Shown here one piece after another: positions 22,609 to 31,401 of a DNA stretch of 64,000 bases (positions within the stretch are counted from its first letter, which is position 1; every line of letters begins with the position of its first letter). The notes beneath the pieces are model-generated. The model was not told the origin of the DNA, ran no database searches, and saw only the letters and a list, made by a program, of their open reading frames with translations. The translations under genes were made by a program, and so were the position numbers. The stretch is from Rhypophila decipiens (taxonomy: Eukaryota; Ascomycota; Sordariomycetes; Sordariales; Naviculisporaceae), in contig MU858249.1 in the NCBI GenBank assembly GCA_033297075.1, forward strand, positions 1 through 64,000, given 5' to 3'.

Positions 22609-22857
22609 ATACATGTAGGGGTTTGGGTCAAGTTCTTTTGCCAAGAAGTTTGTTTTTCTCTGGTGTTTCTTTTGTGTTTTATGCACTCTGGTGCATGTAT
22701 GGATTCTATTGTTTGTTTAGTCCTTATACAGTTTGTCCTGTCCAACAAGTACAACTATCCCCCTTTTCACGACCACCGTAACAACACCAACAACAAGGAC
22801 CTCGGTAATTCAGTCGCCTCAGCCACCCTGATTTACATCCTCTCTGCAGTCCAAGTC

Positions 22858-23796
22858 TCAAATCCAAAGATACAAACTCAACGTATCCCTACCTCCACAA
22901 ACCTCGCCCTCCTTCCCCGAACACTCCATATTACACTCCTTGGCATCACAAATCTTGCTCGACTTGGCCAATTCATTCCCACAATAACACTCGCTCCCAT
23001 ATTCCAGCCCAAACCCCGTATACCCCGAATCAATACAAAAGTTCCCACACCTCTCCACAGTCATGAACCTCGCACTCGTCACCCGCGGCCCCAACAGCGC
23101 CCTCGATCCCTCCCCCTCCGTCCAGCATCCCAGAAATCGATGCTTATAAACCGCCGGATGCGACGACGCAATGACCTTGGGCGGGTACGGCTCGCTTCCA
23201 TACAGCGACAGCCGATTCAGCCCGCCGCAGTACTCGTGCGCGTCGCCGGGGCAGGGCAAATCACAGTCGTCCGGAAAAGTCGGGAAGCTCCCGTGCGAGA
23301 GGTGATTCCCGCAGTAGCACTCCCCGCCGTACTCCACGCCCCAGAGGGAATAGCCCGACCCGACGCAAAAGGACTCGCATGTGTCGAGCGTCATGTTGTG
23401 CTGGGCTATGTAGGAGGGTCCGGTCAGAGCGCGACGGGGGTGGGCGTGGGCGTCGTGTCCGCCTGGCTCGGTGTAGCATCCGTAGGACCAGGATTGGGTG
23501 TAATTCACGCGTTTGTTGAAGGTTGGGATCATTGCGGTGGTGTCGTTGCCCTTGGGGTTGCCGAGGTATGCGATGTTGTGGATGTTTTGGTCCGACTCGG
23601 AGGGCTGGCGCTGGCGCGGGCGCGGGTGGTTGGGGGGAAAGTTTGATCGGGCGAGGGGGGCGAGTTGGATTCTCTTGATTCCGTTGCGGGCGAAGGCCAA
23701 AGGGTCATTGTCGGGTGTCGGGGCGGAGAGAATCGGGAGTGAGATGGAGAGGAGGAGGGGGAGGAGGAGGGATTTGAGGGACGCCATTGCGGTCAT
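22858..23796 (-). CDS. Secreted protein with two WSC domains
   Basis: 312 residues, one exon. The start is ATG at 23796; ATG at 23787 is an alternative that keeps the signal peptide. Residues 1-24 are a classic secretion signal (MTAMASLKSLLLPLLLSISL..). A Pro-rich linker of about 75 residues follows. Two WSC domains then come at about 105-200 and 219-310, each with the spaced cysteines and the core GxEYGxECYCGN (VEYGGECYCGN and LEYGSECYCGN). WSC domains bind carbohydrate such as beta-glucan. Yeast Wsc sensors have one WSC plus a transmembrane helix. Here there is no membrane helix after the domains, so the protein is probably a secreted wall or substrate-binding protein and not a stress sensor. 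Confidence 0.93.
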   Translation of the reverse strand: MTAMASLKSLLLPLLLSISLPILSAPTPDNDPLAFARNGIKRIQLAPLARSNFPPNHPRPRQRQPSESDQNIHNIAYLGNPKGNDTTAMIPTFNKRVNYTQSWSYGCYTEPGGHDAHAHPRRALTGPSYIAQHNMTLDTCESFCVGSGYSLWGVEYGGECYCGNHLSHGSFPTFPDDCDLPCPGDAHEYCGGLNRLSLYGSEPYPPKVIASSHPAVYKHRFLGCWTEGEGSRALLGPRVTSARFMTVERCGNFCIDSGYTGFGLEYGSECYCGNELAKSSKICDAKECNMECSGKEGEVCGGRDTLSLYLWI

Positions 23797-24910
23797 CTGA
23801 AGAGCGTGTTGTGCTGATATATCAAGAATAAGAAAAGATATCTTTACAGAAAGTGGTAGTTGTATCTTGATGAAGAAGAAGAATATTATTAAGAATTAAG
23901 AGATTGTTCAAGTGGCCGTCCGTGATGACGAGAATGTGGACAGCCCCACAAAAACACAGCTGAAAAGAAGGACTTGCAGACTGAGAGCAGTCCAAAGTGA
24001 GTGTGGTCGGGAAACCCGCAGAAAGAAACGACGGCCGTCTACCGTGGTTGCCGTGTGAGCAAGACTGAGAATGGGCAAGAGAAGGTCACAGCATTTTATC
24101 TATCCATTCTCAAGTAAATTCTCATACTCGGCGGACATTGGCTGGGGATGTTGGCTTGCCCGTAATATGCCTAAGCAGTCTAAACAAGCAGAGCAAGATG
24201 GCACTTGGTGGGTGAGAAAGTAGGCGGCAGCACTGGGCAACAGCCGCAACACCGTGAGCATCCTCGGTCCTCCGGCGGTCATGATGGCAGTGGAGGAATC
24301 AGACGGCCCGTAAGCCAAGCGTGATACTAGTGTAGACGTACAGAAGCTAGGAGCTGGTCGTGTAAGCCTCATTAGTACTCAGTGCCACACATTGTGATTG
24401 CCAAACTCCAGCATAGACAGTTTACGCAGTTGGCCATGCTGTTTTGATGCGCCGGGCTGCTGTCAAGACAAGCATCATGCGGCAAATGGGTCCCCAAGAC
24501 TCTAAATCACGTCCATGTGTCTGTGCCCATCTTCTGTTCCAGAAGCATTGAGCATCATAGGAAAAGTCCGGGAGGCGCTGTGAGTGGATTTATTGGCGTT
24601 CATAGCACGCTCCTGTGGACTCGGAGGAGACTAGAAGCTTGCTCGGAAGACCTCTCCGACAGCACATGGCGGGAAAACTAGGAACAAGCATGTCTAACAC
24701 AAGCAACTCGTGGAAGATGACATGAGAAAAACATGGCACAAACGTCAAAGGGCCCCACGATTTTGGCTGCTCTTGAAAAAACTATTATTTGTACCTAATT
24801 CTGTTCCACAAACCCAGGTCCAATTCACACCAAGTCACCGGACCGCTACCCCTGAATATCAGTCTCGTCTTCATATAAATGTATACATGCCACCCATCGC
24901 CCCGGCATGT
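23797..24910. other. Intergenic region
   Basis: 1.1 kb between two minus-strand genes: promoter of the WSC protein gene and 3' flank of the SDR gene. I see no gene or repeat here. Confidence 0.5.
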
Positions 24911-25894
24911 CTAAAATGGGCGCTCGGAGCCGTCGTAGACCATGTACTTGCCAGAGACTGACTCTTTTGTGCCGTTGTCAATCTGAAAGATTGGTGAACA
25001 GGTCAGTATACTTTCAGTCTTTCCTTTTTTTCTTTCCCTTGTCCACTTACAACTTTGACCATTCCCTCGGTGCTGTCCTTGACAGACACAAAAGCCTGTT
25101 CCATCCCGAAATGCCTAGCCCCAGAATTTCCCATGTCTGTCTGGGCAAATCTGCAACCTCATTGTCAGCGTCAGTTTGAAGGCAGGTGCGTGCGGGTCAA
25201 ACGGCCACTTACCCAGGATCGATCACAAACGCATTCAGCCAGTCATTCTCGGCATTTGCCCTCTTAACCAGAAAATTCAGCGCAGTCTTGCTGACTCCAT
25301 ATGCGCCCAAATCCCAAGCCGCACTGCTCTCAACGTCGGAAATAATTGATAGAGCCGAGGTCACACCGATGAACTTGGGCGCAGCTCTCTTCTTATCGGC
25401 AGCAGCTTTCAACAAAGGGTAGGCTGCCCCAAATAGGATCAAGGGTCCGATGGTGTTGACCTCGAAGAACTGGCGGAGCTCGTTGGTCTTGATGGCCTCG
25501 ATCCTGGCATACCCCTCCGATATGCCTGCGTTGGCGATGACAATGTCGAGGTGGTTCACGCCTTCGGCTTGGATCGTCTTGATTGCATTGGCTGGGTCGG
25601 TCTCGGATGTGCTGTCGATCTTGACAAGGATGAGGTTTGAGTTCTTGCCGGCGGGAAGGGAGTCAAGTGAGAGGGATGAGGGGGAGGATGGATCTCGGAC
25701 GGCAGCGATGACGGTGTGGTTTGGCCGGGCTAGATAGAGCTCGGTGAGTCCAAGGCCGATTCCTGCAAGCGAAGAGGACACCAGGTATTAGCTTATTCTG
25801 TCCGGACCGTCACTGCTGACTTAAAGGGTGGTTGATATGGCAATGACTTACCTCGGTTGGCACCCGTGATCAAGACAGTGACGTTATCTGCCAT
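24911..25894 (-). CDS. Short-chain dehydrogenase/reductase (classical SDR, carbonyl-reductase-like)
   Basis: Four exons read on the minus strand: 25894-25852, 25762-25213, 25150-25051 and 24982-24911, giving 254 residues. All three introns (89, 62 and 68 bases) have good GTAAGT/AG ends. The Rossmann cofactor motif TGANRGIG is at 10-17, IANAG at 90-94, and the catalytic set is S150, Y169 and K173 (AYGVSKTAL). The C-terminal block VIDPGFAQTDMG is typical of sniffer/C-factor-like and norsolorinic-acid-ketoreductase-like SDRs. These enzymes reduce carbonyl groups with NAD(P)H; the substrate is unknown. No targeting peptide. No clear biosynthetic partner lies alongside. Confidence 0.94.
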
Positions 25895-26512
25895 CGTGCT
25901 CGGATGTCGATGAGATATCTTGGGATGTGGAATTGTACTGAAAGATGAGATGCTGATGCTTTTTCCACAGACCTGAACCCGGGGACGAGCCCCTTTTTAT
26001 CTTGCTCTAGATCTCCACATAGTGACAGATGAGGGAGTCGAATAATGGAGATAGGCATCACATATGGAGTTAACCTGAGAAGTCACCATGGTTCACTCTT
26101 TGCTGAGCAATCGTCCTATTGGTAAGAGATGCAATTGACGCGGCGCAACTCTATCTCCGTGCAATGCCGGAGGACCTGGTCCATGGCGGAATTCCGATTG
26201 GTAATCTGCGTAACCGATACAGGACTCCGCCTTTACGGTCATGTACATACGGGTACGAGCATCACTACATACATGCAGCAGCAGCGTCTGTTAATCTAGC
26301 AGGAACCAATCGTTGCTCAATATTGTGCCTCCTTTTTAATTGAATTAAAACATTGTCGTCATATTGTTCTCCGTTGGTGGAGAAACAGGAACAAACCAGC
26401 AAAAGTACACTCAAGGTTGTGTCGGGTAGCAATTGACCATAAAGTACATAAAGGAGTATACCCCACCAGCCTCCAACGTTCCAGCGCTACGGTTGGTGCC
26501 CACACCAACAAG
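25895..26512. other. Intergenic region
   Basis: Promoter side of the SDR gene and the 5' flank of tRNA-Asp. No gene seen. Confidence 0.5.
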
Positions 26513-26605
26513 TCTTCCGTAGTATAGTGGTCAGTATGTGAGCTTGTCATCCGCCCCTGGCAATCCGATTCGCTCGAGACCCGGGTTCAATTCCCGGCGG
26601 GAGAG
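26513..26605 (+). tRNA. tRNA-Asp(GUC) with 21-base intron
   Basis: A full cloverleaf can be drawn. The acceptor arm TCTTCCG pairs with CGGGAGA (one G-U), with discriminator G at 26605. The D arm contains TAGTATAGTGGTC. The anticodon stem is TGAGC/GCTCG and the T arm is CCGGG-TTCAATT-CCCGG. The anticodon GTC is at 26546-26548 and decodes GAC/GAU. A 21-base intron (26550-26570) sits between positions 37 and 38, the canonical site cut by the nuclear tRNA endonuclease. The T run at 26613-26620 is a RNA polymerase III terminator. Confidence 0.93.
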
Positions 26606-26789
26606 ACACATCTTTTTTTTGTTGGCCTTTATTCCCTTCAAATTCCATCCATCTTTTTGCCCTGCAATCTACTGGGAGAACTACGGATCATTCCTTCTTG
26701 TTTTTTGACTCCATATTTCGGCTGACTAGGTACCACCATAATCATCTATTTATCCGTAAATACAAGCAAACAGGATGCATGCACATCAA

Positions 26790-28043
26790 TCACACTTAAT
26801 CCGAACGATTTGACAAATCCGGTGAAGCCGAGACTGGCAGCATGCCGAAAAGCCGTCATCCGGAACAGGCGGAGGCGTTTCTCACGAGCCTGGACGCGAA
26901 CTACAAGCGCACCGCGGCTGGCCATTTCTGACCCCCTGAGCTCGGCGATGTTTTTTCACAGGGAAATCTCTATGTTCTTCGAACACTATGTCAAGACGGG
27001 GGAAGAATCCGTGTTCGGGCGGATCAGCCAGTATTTTGGAGCGGTTGAAACGAACGAGCGTGGCTCGCTCCACCTGCATGGTCTGCTCTGGCTCGAGGGA
27101 AACATGGAACTGAGTTCGATATTGCGGGATGTCCAGAGCGAGGACTCAGGAGCAGGCCTTGTATAGAGAGCGGGTCATGGGCGCTGTCGCAGGTCGAGGT
27201 TGTAGCACACCTGTTGGGTTACGGTGTGGAATTTGCCAACAACGAAGCGTGGGCGTTTCTAAACGTATCGTCCCTGTATTGGCACATCTTCAGGCGATGG
27301 CGTCATCTCCGATGTGCTGCTGGTATGGATGGCCTGGACCAGCCAGTCGACGAGACGGTGCTTCTGGGGGAAGCTGGGCAGAGGATTTCTTTGGTACAGG
27401 CATACCCGCACCGCGGTGAGATTCTGCGGCACCTATCGCTATATGATTATATGTCGATCGTTAAGTTGCGGCGGAAGAGCGGCGATGGGGCGGCAGTGTG
27501 GGGGGAAGTGGAGTTTAGCAGGGACTGGCCATATCCGGAGACGCTGACCCGGCGGCCGACGTGGTCGAATCAGGTCTGGCCGAAGGCGGGGAGGGTCAGG
27601 AGACGCCGTACCAGTCTGATAATATCGGTAGCGTAACGCGACTCATTGACGTTTTGAGAAACACGATAGGGAGATCCCAGATCACCGCCTGCTCGAAGGA
27701 GATTTCGGACATGGTGCACCAGCTCATACGGTTCCAGCAGGCACCCATGGGGTCTCCAAATGAGGTACAGCCCACAGCCGTTCTCGAAAGGGCGTCAAGG
27801 ATGCCAACTGGTCAAGGAGGGTCATCTCCGGGGGCAGTCCCGGACCAGGGACAGCTCAGGTCCATCAAGTCACAGCAACGGCAAGGCCTCCTCCGGATCT
27901 TTATTTCAGAGCATAGGTGGAAAGATGGCCAGCCAACGGAAGAGGAAGCCCTAATGATGCTGAGTCAGGGGGACGATAGTGCTATCCCTGTGCCGGCATG
28001 TAGTCGGCTTGCGGTTGCGGTTGGCGGTTCCATGCTCGGCTGA
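26790..28043 (+). mobile_element. Helitron Rep/helicase remnant (frameshifted)
   Basis: Translated pieces in changing plus-strand frames line up with the fungal Helitron protein. NDLTNPVKPRLAA is near 26804, then PKSRHPEQAEAFLTSLDANY from 26843 in another frame. Next come DPLSSAMFFHREISMFFEHY and GRISQYFGAVETNERGSLHL ending in HLHGLLWLEG (the HUH-type Rep histidine motif) at about 26930-27105. Then QALYRERVMG, YPHRGEILRHLSLYDYMS at about 27405-27460, and YQSDNIGSVTRLIDVLRNTI from about 27612. The order follows the family, from the Helitron N-terminal domain into the segment before the PIF1-like helicase. At least four frame changes are needed and no helicase motifs follow, so this is a dead, truncated copy. 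The damage is mainly indels; the DNA stays GC-rich, so there is no strong RIP signature. Confidence 0.85.
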
Positions 28044-28762
28044 GGCTGAGCCCGTGGGGGCGGTACAATAAATTGGACCTATTAGTGGTACGCCACATGC
28101 TGTGCAGCTAGCTTTCTCTATTCTCTGTCGCCCTTGCCCCCCACGACTTACATATCTTTCATGTTGGCTTTCAGTCCGTACGGGAACCAATGAGACGCCA
28201 TTGCTCCATGTTCTGCTACGGCACGCGTGCGGGTCCATTGCGGATTCCTGCACGCTTTGATGCTCCGGGGGTGCAGCATCGTAGAGTGCGAGAGCCTGGA
28301 CCGGCGAGACGGTGGTCCATGGCCGGTTGCGTGCTCTCGAGACGGGTTGAACCAAAAAGAGTAAATCCTTCCGACGTTGATGACTGGCGAGACCATGGTC
28401 CGTCCACAGCTGGTTGAGCACTCTCAATACTGTCTGGTACCTAGCTCCAGCTCCTTCGGACATGGTACCAAGTCCAAGGACCTTGAGCGCCTCGGACGGC
28501 CCCCGCTCGAGAGTACTATCCTTATCTATTGAACCCTTGCAGTGTCTGCCAGTCGTTCTAGGCCCGGGACTTGGCATCTGAAAGCAGGTAGAGCATATCG
28601 CCAGAGGATCGTACAACGAGATGTTTGCCCCTTTTCTTGCCGTCCCGCTAGGTATAAATGCTTTATATCCTAGGTACCTTTCCTACTCTCCGGGCTAACG
28701 GTCTTGTCTCCAACGTCTGATTCCTCAACCCCTGAACCAAAACAACCAGCAATACCAGAGTC
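28044..28762. other. Region between Helitron remnant and next gene
   Basis: No gene is supported. It may contain the rest of the decayed element. An inverted repeat near 28650-28675 (CTAGGTATA..TATATCCTAG) could be the element end or simply a promoter hairpin for the following gene. Confidence 0.35.
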
Positions 28763-30427
28763 ATGGGTGACTATCAAAGTCCCACAGATACGACTGAGCC
28801 CCAGCTGCTCTCGCCCCTTGATGGTGCCAAGCTCGGCATCCTCAGACCGGTCCTCGGGCCACCCATCACCCAGATGCCGGCACCCTACTTCTGGGGCAAA
28901 GACTTTGAAGCAGGCGCAGAGTTCCACTACCCCGTCGCCAAAGGCTACGACATTGAGCGCGAGCTCATGGGAGACGGCTCCCTCGCGGTCTTTGAGGAGC
29001 TAGGCAAAGAAGCCGTCGGTTTTCTGGAGCGCGTCTTTGGCGAGCTCGACGATGACAACCAACACAGCAACAACGACACATCAGCAGCAGGTAGTGAAAG
29101 CAAACGCCTCGTCCACATCCAGCTAGCCCCCGACATGCAAGCCTGGCGCGACGAGCAGCTGGCAGCCGGCCGCGTGCTCCCAGCCAAGGGCAGCGGCATC
29201 GGGATCGCATCCGCCGACATCCTCGCGCTCTTTGGCGCAGCCGACTTCCCGGCGCCGCTGACAACCAACGGCACGCTGTTTGGGTCGGGCGTGCTCAACA
29301 TGCTGATCGGGGCCTACGACGCCGAGACGCTGTACTCCAACTACAGCATGGACGCGGCCTTTTACTACGAGCACGGCTACCACCGCGTCTTTCCCGACTT
29401 TGAGCCGCTGCTGCGCAGCGCCGGCAAAGACGCGCGCGCCATGGCCGCGTTTGCGGGTCCCGAGCGCCGCGCCGCCGTCGACATTGGGCTGCGCTACATC
29501 CGCGCCAAGGTCGCCCTCGAGGAGAAGCACAAGGCGTCGCTGGCGCACCTGTCGGCGCGGCTCGACCGGCGCGAGTCCATGGTTCTGTACCTGTTTGAGA
29601 GCAGCATCCTCGGGCCAGCGATGGAAGCCAACCTGCGCGGCTGGGACAAGGCGGCCGTCATGGCCGACTGGGTGTTTAGCACGCCCGCCACCGACGTGGT
29701 CGACGTGGGCTCGGACCTGGTCAACTCGGAGGTGCTCAACTCGCTGCTCAACACGGCCGACGTCGCCGTCCCGGGCCTCGTGTCCGAGCCCATCCTGCGC
29801 CGCGTCTACGACGCCATGGCCCACACGTGCTGCCGCATGTTTACGCACCGCTGGGCCGAGCCCGGCAGCCGCATGGACGCCTGCCTGTACCACTGGCACT
29901 TTGTCAACAACCGGCACAATTTCCTGCGGCGCGCCGTGCTGGGCTACGCCCGCTCCCGCCGTCCGCCAGGGTACGACCAGCAGCAGCGCGAAGCCGACTG
30001 GGGCGAGGCGTTTGACAAAAGCTACCACACCACGGGCTTCAGCCGCGTGCTCGAAAACGCGTGCGACGGCGGCGAGCCCTGCAACCAGATCCGCGCACGC
30101 GTGGCAGCCGCAAGAACAGAAGAGCATCGCGCACAGCTCGAGCTGTTGTGGCATGTGCTCGTGACGCGACCGACAGAGTACGCGCGCGCCGGCGTCGTGT
30201 CGCTGGCCTGCGAGGAGGGGATATACCAGGACGTGCGGCTGGCTCTGGCCAAGACGTACGCGCTGGGGCTGGTGGATGATTTGGCGTTTGTTATTGCCCA
30301 TGTGAGCCAGCATGCGTGGCAAGTGAATCGGCTGTACGAGGCGGCCATGTTTGGGAGTTTTCTTGATGATGGGGCGTTGCGGGGGAGGTTGGATCGGACG
30401 GATCAGGAGGCGATTATCAGGGATTAG
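28763..30427 (+). CDS. Hypothetical protein, 554 residues, family not recognised
   Basis: One exon, clean ATG at 28763 (MGDYQSPTDTTEPQLL) and strong codon bias (mostly C or G in third position), so the frame is surely coding. I do not recognise the family. The protein looks soluble and mostly helical, with no signal peptide or membrane helix. Conserved-looking blocks are FWGKDFEAGAEFHYP near the N-terminus, YSMDAAFYYEHGYHRVFPDF, DVVDVGSDLVNSEVLNS, and the Trp/His-rich CLYHWHFVNNRHNFLRRAVL and AHVSQHAWQVN. The clustered His/Asp/Asn/Glu residues suggest metal or diphosphate binding, and DVGSDLVNSE loosely recalls the NSE motif of type I terpene cyclases. However, no DDxx(D/E) motif is seen upstream, so that idea is weak. 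It sits alone between a Helitron relic and a minisatellite, with no obvious partner. Confidence 0.8.
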   Translation: MGDYQSPTDTTEPQLLSPLDGAKLGILRPVLGPPITQMPAPYFWGKDFEAGAEFHYPVAKGYDIERELMGDGSLAVFEELGKEAVGFLERVFGELDDDNQHSNNDTSAAGSESKRLVHIQLAPDMQAWRDEQLAAGRVLPAKGSGIGIASADILALFGAADFPAPLTTNGTLFGSGVLNMLIGAYDAETLYSNYSMDAAFYYEHGYHRVFPDFEPLLRSAGKDARAMAAFAGPERRAAVDIGLRYIRAKVALEEKHKASLAHLSARLDRRESMVLYLFESSILGPAMEANLRGWDKAAVMADWVFSTPATDVVDVGSDLVNSEVLNSLLNTADVAVPGLVSEPILRRVYDAMAHTCCRMFTHRWAEPGSRMDACLYHWHFVNNRHNFLRRAVLGYARSRRPPGYDQQQREADWGEAFDKSYHTTGFSRVLENACDGGEPCNQIRARVAAARTEEHRAQLELLWHVLVTRPTEYARAGVVSLACEEGIYQDVRLALAKTYALGLVDDLAFVIAHVSQHAWQVNRLYEAAMFGSFLDDGALRGRLDRTDQEAIIRD

Positions 30428-31401
30428 TCTAGTTCTAGGGCTGCTTCTTAATGTTTTGATTGGCGTTGCGAGGGTTGTTGGACCAATAAGTGACCCTTCT
30501 CTCTTCTCTTGTCCTTGACACACCAGAATCTGTTTTTCATCCTAGTAATCTTGACCCCAACTTCGTTGGCTGCCCTGAGTTGTCTGAAAAGAAGAGCAAA
30601 CAGCCGTCGGGTATGGTGTTACAGGCTTACGTCTGTGCCAATCGTACAACAACTCCTGTAGCCTACCCATGAAATCATCCGCATACACTACTACTACCAC
30701 CACCAACATCAACATCAAAACATCAAATCCAGCTATTCCAGTCAGGTCAGTCAATTCCAGTCAATCCAGTCAGTCCAGTCAAATCTAGTCAATTCCAATC
30801 AATCCAGTCAAATCAGTCAAATCCAGCAGTTCAGTCAAATCCAGTCAAATCCAGTCAGTTCAGTCAAAACCAGTCAATCCAGTCAGTTCAGTCAAGGCCA
30901 GTCAAATCCAGACAATCTAGTCAGTTCAGTCAAAGCCAGTAAAATCTAGTCAGTTCAGTCAAATCCAATCAGTTCAATTACATCTAGTTAGTCTAGTCAG
31001 TTCAGTCAAATCTAGTTGGTGGTAATGTATGCGGCCGTTTTTATGGGCCGAGTGCAGGAGTTTTTGTACGATTGGCACAAACGTAAAGGTGTGGCACCAT
31101 AGTCGGGGATGCAACCACTCACCCTGCAAGCCACGATGCTTGGCACCACCAACCTCCTGTGCCTTTTATGGCATGTCTCTTCAGGGAGGACAAAGCCGAC
31201 ATGGAGCATGGTCCAGCTTCAGCCTCTGAGGCGGCAACAGGTGCCTAAACAGACGAGATGGGATCGACCTGGGAACAAGTTGGAACTTTGGAAATAAATA
31301 CTGATCTGTTGATCGTCACTAGGTTTCTTCGGACTGAGTTGAAGATTCAAATCCCCAACTAATTAGACCCAGACTCAATCGCAAACATTCACTCATTCAC
31401 C
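30428..31401. other. Intergenic region with minisatellite
   Basis: About 1 kb between two plus-strand genes. The main content is the tandem repeat annotated at 30731-31016. The remainder is probably 3' flank and the promoter of the ankyrin gene. No gene seen. Confidence 0.55.
30731..31016. repeat. Degenerate minisatellite of ~10-bp CAGTCAAATC-type units
   Basis: About 285 bp of tandem, imperfect units such as CAGTCAAATC, CAGTCAATTC and CAGTTCAGTC, giving some 28 units with a secondary period near 20 bp. The strand composition is strongly skewed (few G compared with C). It lies 400 bp upstream of the ankyrin gene and is likely to vary in length between strains. Confidence 0.85.

Noticed and set aside
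22663..23646. 327-codon plus-strand frame
   Set aside because: Lies antisense to the WSC-domain gene, whose signal peptide and Cys pattern are clear.
27951..28616. 221-codon open frame on the minus strand
   Set aside because: Open by virtue of GC-rich sequence; no domain or splice support, and it overlaps the Helitron remnant on the other strand.
29123..30523. 466-codon minus-strand frame opposite the 554-residue gene
   Set aside because: A shadow of the strongly biased plus-strand gene; the His/Gly/Val-rich translation is typical of antisense of GC3-rich coding DNA.
30731..31016. Tandem repeats considered as a CRISPR array
   Set aside because: Units are ten bases, degenerate and without spacers, and the genome is eukaryotic.
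31320..31365. B-box-like GATTCAAATCC considered as a tRNA
   Set aside because: No A box, acceptor or anticodon arm can be drawn around it.
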